This document shows positions 9,329 to 18,419 of a stretch of 64,000 nucleotides of DNA, one piece after another; the stretch's first letter is position 1; the number at the start of each line of letters is the position of its first letter. The notes under the pieces were generated by a model. It was not told where the DNA came from and searched no databases. It worked only from the letters and a program-made list of their open reading frames with translations. Where the stretch lies: NCBI GenBank assembly GCA_022842065.1, contig JALHQH010000007.1, forward strand, positions 62,001 to 126,000. Direction: 5' to 3'. Origin of the DNA: Caldilineaceae bacterium. Lineage in GTDB: Bacteria > Chloroflexota > Anaerolineae > Caldilineales > Caldilineaceae. Both the position numbers and the translations under genes were made by a program.

Positions 9329-10105
9329 TTACCCTTGGCCGCTTGGATTCGCCCGCAGCATCGTCATGTGTTGTTTGACGGCGGCGAGCCCAAAGCCCAG
9401 GGGGCTGCCCAGGTTGAGGAAGCGATAGCCCCAGCGGTACTTCTGTTGAATCTCGGCTGGATCAGCCAGCGTCGTGCCGATCACAATGCCGCTGCCGGCC
9501 AGTCGTTTGGGAATCTCCTGCATCATGTGCTGCACTTCTTCACACTGCATATCGGTGATCTTGCCCACTGAGGCGGACATATCCATCGGCCCGACCAGCA
9601 GCACATCAACGCCAGGGACCGCGGCAATTGCTTCAAGATTTTCGTACGCCTGGACACTTTCGATCTGCAGGATGAGCACCGTTTCGTCATTGGCCGTGCG
9701 GATTACATTGCCCCAATCCTCGCCGGCAATGTTGGGCCAGACGGGCGAAACGCCGCGCTGCCCAATCGGCGGATAGAAGGCGTATTGCACCGCGCGTTGG
9801 GCTTCTTCTGCGGTGTTAACCTGTGGTACCATGACGGCAACGGCCCCAATATCAAAGGCCTTTTTGATCAGGTGCGGATCATTCCAGGCGACGCGGATCA
9901 TCGGGGCAACGCCTTGCCGCCGTGCCATCACCGGCACTGTATCCAGCGACTCTACGCCATAGGGCGAGTGCTCGGTGTCGATCCAAAGGAAATCGATGCC
10001 CGTCTGGCAGGTCATGGTGGTGACCTGTGCCGAGAAAACGGGCAACGCGGTGCCCAAGACCAATTCGCCGGCTTTGAGTTTTTGCTTTAATGGATTCGGA
10101 TACAT
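9329..10105 (-). CDS. HpcH/HpaI aldolase family protein
   Basis: 258-residue class II aldolase of the HpaI/citrate-lyase beta fold. The catalytic histidine is H46 (IDTEHSPYG), R71 can bind pyruvate carboxylate, and E149 (LQIES) with D175 (VGPMDMSAS) are the metal ligands. The family cleaves 2-keto-3-deoxy sugar acids or 4-hydroxy-2-oxo acids to pyruvate and an aldehyde. The substrate is unknown here; nearby sugar dehydrogenases fit a keto-deoxy sugar acid. The ATG is followed by YPNPLKQKLKAGE, a typical family start. It is divergent from the flavin oxidase gene, with 176 bp between them. Confidence 0.92.
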   Translation of the reverse strand: MYPNPLKQKLKAGELVLGTALPVFSAQVTTMTCQTGIDFLWIDTEHSPYGVESLDTVPVMARRQGVAPMIRVAWNDPHLIKKAFDIGAVAVMVPQVNTAEEAQRAVQYAFYPPIGQRGVSPVWPNIAGEDWGNVIRTANDETVLILQIESVQAYENLEAIAAVPGVDVLLVGPMDMSASVGKITDMQCEEVQHMMQEIPKRLAGSGIVIGTTLADPAEIQQKYRWGYRFLNLGSPLGFGLAAVKQHMTMLRANPSGQG

Positions 10106-10281
10106 AATAACTAGGTTCCTCTTTCAGATGGCGCGCCGCGCCCACCGCGACCGCAATTTTCGATGTGCTCATTGCTGTTCTTGCCGCGACAATTCTTCCT
10201 CAACACGTGCGTGGTGGGCAGCGGATTGCGTGGTTAAATTAACAACAAGTCCCCATCATATCACAAGGAAAAGGAAACTGC

Positions 10282-11550
10282 ATGTGCCTCGAAACGCTTA
10301 TTATCGGTGCCGGCGCGGCCGGACTGGCGGCCGGCCGCAAACTGCATGACGCCGGCCAATCGATCTTATTATTGGAGGCCCGTGATCGGATCGGTGGGCG
10401 GATTTGGACTGATCACACCTTTGCCGATTTTCCAGTGGAGTGGGGCGCAGAGTTAATTCACGGTGAACATGCCGTCACCCACGAACTTGTCCAAGCGGCT
10501 AACTTTCACACCTTGCCGGCCCCGCGTAAACCATTGCTGCGTTGGGGCATGCCAGGGGGGGCGCGCCTGATCGCCGACCTCCCGCCGGCCCTACAGCAGC
10601 CCATCACGCGCCTGCTGGCCGCCTATGCGCAACTCCCCACGCAGGCCAACCTGGCGACCGACGAAGCGTTGGCTGATTATTTATATCGCCATGGCTTTAG
10701 CGCCGCAGAGATCGAAATGGCCGATGTGCTCTTTGCCCAAACCTGCTGCGCGCCGATCAGCACGCTGAGTTGTGCCGACCTCGTGCGTGAGATGACGGTC
10801 GATCATGCGGGGCTGGAAGAATTTCGGATCACCGAAGGCTATGATGCCTTGTTTGCCCACTATCGTCAGGGCCTCCCGCTGCAACTCAATACCCCCGTGC
10901 AGACCATTGCGTGGACTGATCATGGGGTCAGCGTGGTCACACCCACCGCAACTTTTCAGGCGCAACGCTGCCTCATCACTGTGCCGGTCAGCGTGTTGCA
11001 GGCTGGGCTGATCACCTTTGACCCACCGCTTAGCCCATCCAAACAGGCCGCGATTGCCGCCTTTCGCACCGCGGCTGCCACGAAACTCTGTTATCGTTTT
11101 CGCGAGCCACTGTGGGATGAATCACTCGCCTATATGATGCACACTGGCCTTGCGCCCCGCTGGTGGACTTCCGGTTATGGGCGCCCAGGGGCCGCGGTGC
11201 TCTGCTGCTTTGTCACCGCTGACCGTGCCACCCAGCTTGATGCCATGTCCGAAGCCGATGCGCTCCGCGTGGGGTTGGATGAGTTAGCCGAACTACTGGG
11301 ACGCACTGATCTACAGGAACACTGTATTGCCGCCAAACGGATCGCTTGGGCGCATGATCCCTATGCGCTGGGAGGCTATGCCCATCTGCCGCCTGGTGCC
11401 ACTGCTGCCCGCCCGATCCTGGCGCAACCGGAAAAGGATCGCCTCTTTTTTGCCGGCGAAGCAACCGCCTATGACAGCAACCCCCAGACCGTCCACGGTG
11501 CCCTCGAAAGTGGCTGGCGCGCCGCAAGTGAGATTTTGGCGTTAGTCTAG
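10282..11550 (+). CDS. Flavin monoamine oxidase family FAD-dependent oxidoreductase
   Basis: 422 residues. The Rossmann FAD motif GAGAAG is at 9-14, followed by LLLEARDRIGGRIW, the family second motif. The C-terminal FAD signature FFAGEATAYDSNPQTVHGAL starts near 389. Length and motifs fit the amine oxidase/polyamine oxidase family (PF01593), which oxidises primary or secondary amines with oxygen as acceptor. The specific amine cannot be told. AAGGAAAAGGAA precedes the ATG. The gene is followed by 148 bp before the epimerase gene. Confidence 0.9.
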   Translation: MCLETLIIGAGAAGLAAGRKLHDAGQSILLLEARDRIGGRIWTDHTFADFPVEWGAELIHGEHAVTHELVQAANFHTLPAPRKPLLRWGMPGGARLIADLPPALQQPITRLLAAYAQLPTQANLATDEALADYLYRHGFSAAEIEMADVLFAQTCCAPISTLSCADLVREMTVDHAGLEEFRITEGYDALFAHYRQGLPLQLNTPVQTIAWTDHGVSVVTPTATFQAQRCLITVPVSVLQAGLITFDPPLSPSKQAAIAAFRTAAATKLCYRFREPLWDESLAYMMHTGLAPRWWTSGYGRPGAAVLCCFVTADRATQLDAMSEADALRVGLDELAELLGRTDLQEHCIAAKRIAWAHDPYALGGYAHLPPGATAARPILAQPEKDRLFFAGEATAYDSNPQTVHGALESGWRAASEILALV

Positions 11551-11698
11551 GGCATACGCTCCCCCGCCGGCTGCGCCTGTCCAAGCCGGCGCGTAAACCA
11601 CCGTCGCCCCTGGCTTCCGGTCAAAATTTTGCATTTTTAGGCCAAGCTACTATACTGACTTTAATTCATTATGCCATGCACTGAAAAGGGAAAACCCT

Positions 11699-12727
11699 AT
11701 GAAAATCCTGATTATCGGCGGCACCGGACTTATCAGCACTTCGATTACGCGCCTGCTGTGGGAGCGGGGCATGCACGAAATTACACTCTTCAATCGGGGG
11801 CAGACCCCACCGCGGATTCCGCCTGGGATTAAAACCATCACCGGCGATCGGACTAACTTTGTCGATTTTGAGCGGCAGATCCAAGAGATTGGCCCCTTTG
11901 ATGTCGTCATTGATATGTGTTGTTATCTGCCGGATGAAGCGGAGAGTGTGGTCCACGCCCTCAGTGAACGGATTGGCCACTATATCTTTACCAGCACGGT
12001 TGATGTGTATAGCAAACCGGCGGCCCACTACCCGATTACCGAGGCGGCGGCCCGTAAACCAGCCCCTGCCTTTGCGTATGCCTATCATAAGGCGCAGTGC
12101 GAGGAGATCTTTCACGCCGCCCACAATAACAGCGACTTTATCGTCACCATCCTGCGTCCGGCTTATACCTATGGCGAAAGTCGCGGCATCCTGCACTCAT
12201 TAGGGGGGCGCACCACCTACCTTGATCGGATCCGCAAAGGTAAACCAATCATTGTCCACAATGACGGCCAATCGCGCTGGTCCGCGTGCCATGTCGATGA
12301 TGTCGCGCAGGCCTTTGTCAATACAATTGGCAATCAGCAGAGTTATGGGAATGCCTATCACCTTACTGGGGAAGAGCACCTGACCTGGGATCAATATCAT
12401 CAGCAGGTCGCCGTCGCCCTGGGCGCACCACCCCCCACCTTGATTCATATTCCAGCCTCGTTGCTGGCCCACAGTGTGCCCAAACTGGGGGCCTGGGCTG
12501 AATTGAACTTCCAATATAACAATGTCTTCGATAACAGCGCGGCCCACCGCGATCTGCACTTCCGTTATACGATTCCCTGGCAACAAGGGGTGCAGCGTAC
12601 TGTTGCCTGGCTGGATCAGCAGGGGCGTGTCGAAGATTGTGCTAATGAGCCGGAATATGATCGGATCATCGCTGCGTGGGAACAACATGGTGAGCAGATG
12701 GTCGAAGTATTGGCCGATTTACAGTAA
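11699..12727 (+). CDS. NAD-dependent epimerase/dehydratase family protein
   Basis: Extended SDR of 342 residues. GGTGLIS at 7-13 binds NAD(P), and Y127/K131 (YAYHK) are the catalytic pair. The protein resembles nucleotide-sugar epimerase-like and isoflavone-reductase-like members that lack a clear substrate signature. HVDDVAQAF near residue 200 is the usual family motif. The neighbouring downstream SDR is 44 bp away on the same strand, so the two are probably co-transcribed. The substrate is unknown. Confidence 0.88.
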   Translation: MKILIIGGTGLISTSITRLLWERGMHEITLFNRGQTPPRIPPGIKTITGDRTNFVDFERQIQEIGPFDVVIDMCCYLPDEAESVVHALSERIGHYIFTSTVDVYSKPAAHYPITEAAARKPAPAFAYAYHKAQCEEIFHAAHNNSDFIVTILRPAYTYGESRGILHSLGGRTTYLDRIRKGKPIIVHNDGQSRWSACHVDDVAQAFVNTIGNQQSYGNAYHLTGEEHLTWDQYHQQVAVALGAPPPTLIHIPASLLAHSVPKLGAWAELNFQYNNVFDNSAAHRDLHFRYTIPWQQGVQRTVAWLDQQGRVEDCANEPEYDRIIAAWEQHGEQMVEVLADLQ

Positions 12728-12771
12728 GTTAATCATTCCCTCTATCCTATGCTAGCGGTAAAGGCTGACAC

Positions 12772-13566
12772 GTGCAATCAATTCTTGAACGGCTCTTTTC
12801 CTTACAGGGTAAAACTGCGCTCATCACGGGTGCTACTGGTGGCATTGGTGAAGCCCTTGCCACTGCCTTTGCCCAAGCCGGGGCAACGGTGGGCATCAAT
12901 GGCCGTTCGCCCGACAAGGTCAGCGCGGCTTGTGACACGATTATCGCCCAAGGCGGACAAGCCCTGCCCCTGGTTGCCGATATTGGTGATGTCGCCGGCT
13001 GTCACGCCTTAATGGCCGATGCCCATGCCCAGTTGGGCCGGCTCGATATTCTAGTCAATTGTGCGGGGATGAATCGGCGCAAACCGATCGCCGAGGTGAC
13101 GGCCGATGATTGGGAGACGATTGTGGCTGTCAACCTGCGCAGTGCCTATTTTCTCTGTCAGGCGGCGCGACCGATCATGGCCGCACAGGGTGGCGGCAAG
13201 ATCATCAATATCGGGTCGCTGAACACGAGTTATGGGCTGGATGGGGTCTCGGTCTATGGCGCAACCAAAGCTGGCCTCGGGCAATTGACGCGCGTGATGG
13301 CGGTCGAGTGGGCGGTTGACAACATTCAAATCAACCTGCTCTCGCCCGGTTTTATCCGCACGCCGTTGACGGAAGCAGGGTTGTTGAAAAATGAGCGACG
13401 CAGCAAATGGTTACATGCGCGGATTCCGCTACGCCGCGCTGGAGAACCGGCGGATCTGGTTGGCGCGGCGATCTTGCTGGCTTCACCGGCGTCGGCGTAT
13501 ATGACCGGCTCAACGATTACCGTCGATGGTGGCTTTTTAGCGGGCGGCTCATGGGATCGGGATTAA
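12772..13566 (+). CDS. SDR family oxidoreductase (gluconate 5-dehydrogenase-like)
   Basis: 264 residues, starting at GTG 12772. GATGGIG at 20-26, NCAG at 96-99, S149, Y162 and K166 (YGATK) form the classical SDR active site. The N-terminal layout (LERLFSLQGKTALITGATGG) and LSPGFIRTPLT resemble gluconate 5-dehydrogenase and 2-keto-3-deoxygluconate oxidoreductase members, so a sugar acid or polyol is the likely substrate. The C-terminal TVDGGFLAGG is typical. No strong Shine-Dalgarno precedes the GTG, and no better start is available. Confidence 0.9.
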   Translation: MQSILERLFSLQGKTALITGATGGIGEALATAFAQAGATVGINGRSPDKVSAACDTIIAQGGQALPLVADIGDVAGCHALMADAHAQLGRLDILVNCAGMNRRKPIAEVTADDWETIVAVNLRSAYFLCQAARPIMAAQGGGKIINIGSLNTSYGLDGVSVYGATKAGLGQLTRVMAVEWAVDNIQINLLSPGFIRTPLTEAGLLKNERRSKWLHARIPLRRAGEPADLVGAAILLASPASAYMTGSTITVDGGFLAGGSWDRD

Positions 13567-13570
13567 ATTT

Positions 13571-13612
13571 GAAGCCATTAACAATTGTCAATTGATAATT
13601 GTTAATGGCTTC
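13571..13612. terminator. 16-bp inverted repeat (AATTG family) between convergent genes
   Basis: Arms 13571-13586 and 13597-13612 pair perfectly around a 10-nt loop. It lies 5 bp after the SDR stop codon and serves the convergent isomerase gene as well. Confidence 0.7.
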
Positions 13613-13656
13613 GGCGGTAAAGTAACTGTTGGCATTTGCTTCTGCCCCGGCACGTT

Positions 13657-14130
13657 CTACCGCGGCGTATTGCGATACTTCTCGTCCAACTTCTCCATCT
13701 TCTCCACCTTGGGCGCGGAACGGCCACCAGTGTATTCACTCTCCAGCCAGATGTCAATCAACTTTTTGGCGACCGCCGAACCCGTAATCTGCGCGCCCAT
13801 TGTGATCACTTGGGCGTTGTTGCTGGCAACCGCACGCTCGGCGGTATACGGGTCGTTGACACAAACCGCGCGCACCCCCGGCACCTTGTTGGCAACAATC
13901 GCCATGCCTGCGCCCGTGCCACAGACGAGCACCCCGCGCTCATATTTCCCCGCCGCAATCGTCTCCGCCAGACTCGCCCCCACATCCGGATAATCGACCG
14001 GTGCTTCACTTTCAACGCCCATGTCATCAACCGTATACCCCAACTCGCGCAGATAATCGCGCACCACATTCTTGAGCGGCAATCCAAAGTGATCCGCCCC
14101 CACCACAATCGGTGTACTTTTGGCTAGCAT
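13657..14130 (-). CDS. RpiB/LacA/LacB family sugar-phosphate isomerase
   Basis: 157 residues. The fold motifs GADHFG (11-16) and VCGTGAGMAIVANK (69-82) are those of ribose-5-phosphate isomerase B. C70 is the base that shuttles the proton between C1 and C2, and H14 helps open the ring. Family members also act on allose, galactose, erythrulose or apulose-type phosphates, so the substrate is not fixed by sequence. The neighbouring polyol-phosphate dehydrogenase and FGGY kinase on the same strand suggest a pentose/tetrose phosphate route. The 3' end faces the SDR gene across the 13571 hairpin. Confidence 0.92.
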   Translation of the reverse strand: MLAKSTPIVVGADHFGLPLKNVVRDYLRELGYTVDDMGVESEAPVDYPDVGASLAETIAAGKYERGVLVCGTGAGMAIVANKVPGVRAVCVNDPYTAERAVASNNAQVITMGAQITGSAVAKKLIDIWLESEYTGGRSAPKVEKMEKLDEKYRNTPR

Positions 14131-14151
14131 GTTTTTATTTCCTTTAGTTTT

Positions 14152-14340
14152 GAATTGGTAAATTGGTACATCAGTAAATCAGTAAATCGGTAAATCAGTA
14201 CATCGGTAAATCAGTACATCGGTAGATTGGTACATCGGCGGGGGTCCACTGGGCGCGCTACATCGGTACACACTTTTCTCGTCTCCCGTTTACTGACCCA
14301 CTGTCTACTGATTTACCGATGTACTGATGTACTGATCTAC
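14152..14340. repeat. Tandem then inverted oligomer cluster (GTAAATC/GTACATC units)
   Basis: The left block (14152-14273) repeats units such as GGTAAATCAGTACATC in direct order. The right block (14287-14340) carries the complementary units TACTGATTTACCGATG. The blocks can fold on each other. The right block runs into the coding region of the downstream dehydrogenase and supplies its last residues and stop codon. The same unit reappears at 35203-35238. Confidence 0.8.
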
Positions 14341-15594
14341 CTCCCCCCCCAACCCCAAATAATGTACCAGTTTACGCACGGTGAAGCGGTTGCGCAAATA
14401 GTGGCCGGCGGCGGCACCGGCGGTGACTTCGGCCTCGCTCAGCCCTAGTTCGGCAGCGGTGGTGGGACCACCCACTTGCTGTAACAGCGCGTGGAACATG
14501 GTTGACGCTGGCAGTTGCGCACCAATCGTTTGGATCGCTGGCCAGTGCTCCAAGATCCGTGCTTCTAAGTGATCAAACTGGGCTTCATCCATTGTGAGGA
14601 ACGGCTGCTGGATCTTGATGATATCGGGGGCCAGGGTGCCATACGCGGCTTCGATCTGCGCGATCTCAGCCCTGCGGTCGGGGAGGGTGAGCCCTTCCAG
14701 CCGGTCGGCGATCTCTGTGCGCGAGAGGCGACCCAATTGCTCGTAAAGTTGGGTGGCGAGGATTGTGGCAAAACCGACTTTGGCCCCATGTAGAATCGCC
14801 GGCCGCCCTTCGTGGAGCAGCTTCATCTCCCAATAGTGGGAATAGTGATGTTCGGTGCCTGAGGCCGGCCGTGAATCACCAAAGTCAAGCATACAGTAAC
14901 CCGACTCGACCAATGCGTCCATGAGGATCCGTATCCCCTCTGGCGTCGCGCTGGCAATTTCCGCAGCGTGATCAACACAATGCTGTGCGGCTCGCCGGGT
15001 CCGTTCGGCGATCTCGTCATCATACGGCTCATCCCAGAGCAGATGCCCCAGCCGAAAGTCGGCAATCGAGGTGAATTTGCCCAGCATATCGCCAAAACCC
15101 GCCGCGATCATTGCGCGTGGCGCACCGACCAACACGCTGAGATCGGCAAAGATCGCCCGCGGTGGCTGGCAGATTACCGTGACCTTGACGCCATCGATGA
15201 TCAGCGGCGCGCCAATCGAGGTAAAACCGTCGACCGAGGGCGCAGTGGGCATGCCAATAAAATCACTGTGCGTACGGTGGCTGACAAAACGGGTGATGTC
15301 GGTGAGGGTGCCCGACCCGACCGCAATCAAAGTGCGTCTTGCCCCATCGCTGTTGAGCAACACCCGGAAAACATGGTCGGCGTCCGCCACTGGCTCGGTC
15401 TCGTCAAAGTAGGTGCGTTTCACATCAAAGCCGGCGGCTTGGAGCGAAGCGCTCACACGTGCGCCCAGCACCTGTTCCGTGTTACGGTCAGAGACGACCA
15501 TAAACTGGTGAAGTTGATTTTCCTGGCAGAAAACAACCAGTTTTTCTACCGCCTGATTATCGATCACAACGGGATCGGCCCGCAATTTGGTCAT
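14305..15594 (-). CDS. sn-glycerol-1-phosphate dehydrogenase family protein (AraM/EgsA-like)
   Basis: 429 residues from ATG 15594, which has AGGAAC upstream; the frame is open for 43 more codons but those show no family similarity. The iron-containing alcohol dehydrogenase fold is seen in GSGTLTDITRF (93-103) and MPTAPSVDGFTS. Metal ligands are expected at the aspartate in SVDGF-type and at histidines in EHHYSHYWE and ILHGAKVG. AraM proteins reduce dihydroxyacetone phosphate to glycerol-1-phosphate with NADH. In this sugar context a related polyol phosphate could be the substrate. The last about 12 residues (VDQYISTSVNQ) are encoded by the repeat cluster and are probably a non-functional extension. 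Confidence 0.85.
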   Translation of the reverse strand: MTKLRADPVVIDNQAVEKLVVFCQENQLHQFMVVSDRNTEQVLGARVSASLQAAGFDVKRTYFDETEPVADADHVFRVLLNSDGARRTLIAVGSGTLTDITRFVSHRTHSDFIGMPTAPSVDGFTSIGAPLIIDGVKVTVICQPPRAIFADLSVLVGAPRAMIAAGFGDMLGKFTSIADFRLGHLLWDEPYDDEIAERTRRAAQHCVDHAAEIASATPEGIRILMDALVESGYCMLDFGDSRPASGTEHHYSHYWEMKLLHEGRPAILHGAKVGFATILATQLYEQLGRLSRTEIADRLEGLTLPDRRAEIAQIEAAYGTLAPDIIKIQQPFLTMDEAQFDHLEARILEHWPAIQTIGAQLPASTMFHALLQQVGGPTTAAELGLSEAEVTAGAAAGHYLRNRFTVRKLVHYLGLGGEVDQYISTSVNQ

Positions 15595-15901
15595 ACGTTT
15601 GAGTTCCTGAATTCTGTATAATACTCGTTCCACGCTCTGCGTGGAATGCTCCGGCGGGCGGCTCCGCGCCCTGGACGCCACCCAGCGGGTTCCCGGTCCA
15701 TTCTGGATTCCCACGCGGAGCATGGGAACCAGCCACCCTTCGTGTGTCTTCGTGGATCGTTTTTTTTACCCACTAACCCCTCCCTAACCCTCCCCAGCTT
15801 GGGGAGGGAACTTGGGTCTCCCAGCTAGATCCCCTCCCTTAGCAGAGGAGAGTTAGGGAGGGGTGGCTTGGGCGTTACCTTTTTTGTAATGCCTTCAATG
15901 T
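15595..15901. repeat. Intergenic region with two inverted repeat families
   Basis: This 307-bp gap holds two structures. At 15626-15732 is an imperfect inverted repeat of the CCACGCTCTGCGTGG type, with its partner GGAGCATGGGAACC. At 15776-15863, ACCCCTCCCTAAC pairs with GTTAGGGAGGGGT around a GGGGAGG-rich centre. Both types are common in intergenic DNA of Chloroflexi and cyanobacteria. No gene is seen. A TATTAT-like box lies close upstream of the dehydrogenase start. Confidence 0.6.
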
Positions 15902-17473
15902 TTAGCTGACTGCCAAACCAGCCTGTTTACGACTCATCCCCTGCATCAGATCTTTGAGTTGCGGGTAGGTCGCTTGATAATTTTCCACATAAAACTTGTA
16001 AGCCGCATGTCGCCCCTGATCCGGTTCGTAGCTGCCAATGATCGAGACCATTTGCGCGGCGGCACTGCTAAAATCGGGGTAAAGCCCTGCACCAACGGCT
16101 GCCACCATTGCCGATCCTAACAGGCTGGCTTCGGCATCCTGCCCAACATAGATGCGGCGGCCAGTGACATCAGCGTAGATTTGCATAAAAAGTGGACTGC
16201 GCGTCGCGCCACCGCTGGCAAAGATCCGTTCTACGGCAAAGCCTTGTTTGCCAAAGGTCTGTAGGATATCTTGGACCCCATAGGCAATTCCTTCCATCAG
16301 GGCGCGGAAGATGTGACCGCGCCTGTGGTTCAACGACAAGCCCCAGAGCGCGCCGCGCGCCAGCGAGTCGGTGTGCGGAGTGCGGTTGCCCTGAAAATAG
16401 TCGAGCATGATCAGCCCATCGGCGCCCGGCGGTGTGGTGGCTGCTTCCTGGTCGAGTAACTGGTAGACCGAAAGTCCCTTGGCCTGGGCTTCCTGTTCGG
16501 CTTCACCCATAAAATTACGTTTGAACCAAGAAAGGATGGCCCCTGTCGAAACCTGGCCCGCTTCCACCAGATTGAGTCCAGTCATCAGCGCGTTGGGAAA
16601 GCTGCCAAAGATGCCGGGGCAGTGAAATTCGCTGGCCGAGAGTGCCGAAAGGACATTCGAACTGCCCAAGATCATGCCCAGATCGCCGGGCTGGGTTACC
16701 CCTTGGCCAAGAATGCCGATAAAGGCATCGCCACCGCCGGTCACCACGGGGATGCCGACGGGTAGCCCCAATGCCGCGGCGGCACTGGGGCTGAGACCTG
16801 CCACGATTTCGCCCGCGCCCAGCACGGTTGCAGGCAACTTGGGACTGAGATCGGCCAGCCCAATGGCCGCAAAGAAATCCAGCGGCCAGCCGCCGCTTGG
16901 TGGATGATAGAACCAACGCTGGGTCACCGTGTTGCGATTCAAGGTGAAGCGCCCGGTCAACTGATAGGCAAGCCAGTCGGTGTACTCTAGCAGATAATCC
17001 ATCGCCACATAGCGCGCCGCGTCATGTTCCTTCAGCCAACACAGTTTGGGCGGCATCCATTCGGCATTGACACCGGCGAGACAATATTGCAGCGCCTGGT
17101 GACCGCTGGCGAAGATCTGGGCGGCTTGCTCGGCGGCGCGCACATCCATCCAGAGCAGTGCTCGCCCCAGGCTCTGACCATCTTTGCGCATGGGGATCAG
17201 CGTACAGGTGGTGGCGTCAGCGCTCAGCCCAACAATCTCGGCTGGGTTGAGCTGCGCACTTTGCACACAATCGCGTATGGCGCGCACCAGGCTTTGCCAC
17301 CACGCCGCCGGCTCTTGCTCGGCCCAACCGGGGTGAGGAAAGTAAGTTTTGTAAGGCTGGGTGCTTGTCGCGGCGATCTGGCCAAAGCGATCATAGAGCC
17401 GGGCCTTGAGGGCTTCGGTGCCCCCGTCAATCGCCAGCAGATAGGGTGGTTGATGTGGTTGGTCCGCAGTCAT
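15902..17473 (-). CDS. FGGY-family carbohydrate kinase
   Basis: 523 residues, the usual length for FGGY kinases. N-terminal LLAIDGGTEALKARLYD is the phosphate-1 ATP-binding motif, VTGGGDAFIGILGQG the second, and FASGGATRSPLFMQIYADV the adenosine motif. ADATTCTLIP and LLWMDVRAAEQ belong to the sugar-binding lobe. The family phosphorylates pentuloses, glycerol, erythritol and related polyols with ATP. Exact substrate is not deducible. The HAD phosphatase gene lies directly upstream with 2 bp between its stop and this ATG, so the two are translationally coupled. Confidence 0.93.
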   Translation of the reverse strand: MTADQPHQPPYLLAIDGGTEALKARLYDRFGQIAATSTQPYKTYFPHPGWAEQEPAAWWQSLVRAIRDCVQSAQLNPAEIVGLSADATTCTLIPMRKDGQSLGRALLWMDVRAAEQAAQIFASGHQALQYCLAGVNAEWMPPKLCWLKEHDAARYVAMDYLLEYTDWLAYQLTGRFTLNRNTVTQRWFYHPPSGGWPLDFFAAIGLADLSPKLPATVLGAGEIVAGLSPSAAAALGLPVGIPVVTGGGDAFIGILGQGVTQPGDLGMILGSSNVLSALSASEFHCPGIFGSFPNALMTGLNLVEAGQVSTGAILSWFKRNFMGEAEQEAQAKGLSVYQLLDQEAATTPPGADGLIMLDYFQGNRTPHTDSLARGALWGLSLNHRRGHIFRALMEGIAYGVQDILQTFGKQGFAVERIFASGGATRSPLFMQIYADVTGRRIYVGQDAEASLLGSAMVAAVGAGLYPDFSSAAAQMVSIIGSYEPDQGRHAAYKFYVENYQATYPQLKDLMQGMSRKQAGLAVS

Positions 17474-17475
17474 CT

Positions 17476-18291
17476 TTACACCACCAAGTCAGGCAACTCG
17501 CCCAGGTTGTTGATGATGTAATCGGGTGGCTGCGCCATTTGGGCAACATCGGCACGGGTCGCCACGCCAGTCAAGGTCACTGCCGTCACCATGCCGGCCT
17601 GTTGACCCATCAAAATATCGGTCTCCAGTCGATCCCCCACCATCATCACACGCGCCGCGGGTAATCCCAGTTGATCAATTGCGACCTGCATGGTCAGGGT
17701 TGAGGGTTTGCCGGCCAGCAATTCGAGCTTGCGCCCGGTCATGTGCTCCAGCGCGGCAATCGTGCCACCGGCATCGGGGATCGCCCCGCCGGGCATGGGG
17801 CAGCTTTTATCCGCATTGGTGGCAAAAAAACGGGCACCACGTAGCAGGGCTTGATAGGCCGTATTGAGCTTGCGGTAGTCGAGGGTGCGGTCAAAGGCGA
17901 CCACCACCGCGTCAATGCCGGTTGGATCGATCACATCTTGGGGATCTTGGCCCTCTAACTCTTCAATCACCTGTAGCCCGTGCGCACGTAGCTCATTGCG
18001 CAAGCTCGGTTCACCGATCACATAAAGTGTCAACCCTGCTTCGTGCTGGGCTAGATGATGGCCCAAAACATAGGCCGAGGTAATCACATCCTCAGGTGGG
18101 GTAGGGATGCCCAACCGGGTGAGTTTGGCCGCGTAGTTTTGGCGCGGCTCTAGCGGCTTGTTGCTAACAAAGAGGACCCGCTTGCCACGGCGGCGCAGTT
18201 CGGCAATGCCATCTATGCTGCCGGGCAGCGCGGCATCACCTAAATAAACCGTACCATCAAGGTCAAAGACAAAGCCGTCAACTGGATGCAC
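17476..18291 (-). CDS. HAD-IIA family hydrolase (NagD/phosphoglycolate phosphatase-like)
   Basis: 271 residues, beginning at GTG 18291. Motif I is FDLDGTVYLGD with nucleophile D10 and acid D12. Motif II is LFVSNKPLEPR, and motif III/IV is MVGDRLETDILMGQQAG. The C2-type cap between motifs II and III places it in class IIA with NagD and 4-nitrophenyl phosphatases, which remove phosphate from small metabolites. Coupling to the FGGY kinase suggests either dephosphorylation of a side product of that sugar pathway or phosphate recycling. Confidence 0.92.
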   Translation of the reverse strand: MHPVDGFVFDLDGTVYLGDAALPGSIDGIAELRRRGKRVLFVSNKPLEPRQNYAAKLTRLGIPTPPEDVITSAYVLGHHLAQHEAGLTLYVIGEPSLRNELRAHGLQVIEELEGQDPQDVIDPTGIDAVVVAFDRTLDYRKLNTAYQALLRGARFFATNADKSCPMPGGAIPDAGGTIAALEHMTGRKLELLAGKPSTLTMQVAIDQLGLPAARVMMVGDRLETDILMGQQAGMVTAVTLTGVATRADVAQMAQPPDYIINNLGELPDLVV

Positions 18292-18419
18292 TTGCGCAGC
18301 CTCTCACTTTCTTTTGTAGCTGTTGTCGGGTTGGGGTGGATATGCTAAGATAATGTACTTGAAAAGCAGCGTTCCTGCAATAATCACCATTGAAAACAAG
18401 CAACGAAAGTATCGTCGCA

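Noticed and set aside
14152..14340. Possible CRISPR array
   Set aside because: Units are 8-16 bp, contiguous and degenerate, without unique spacers, and switch to the inverted orientation; no cas genes are near.
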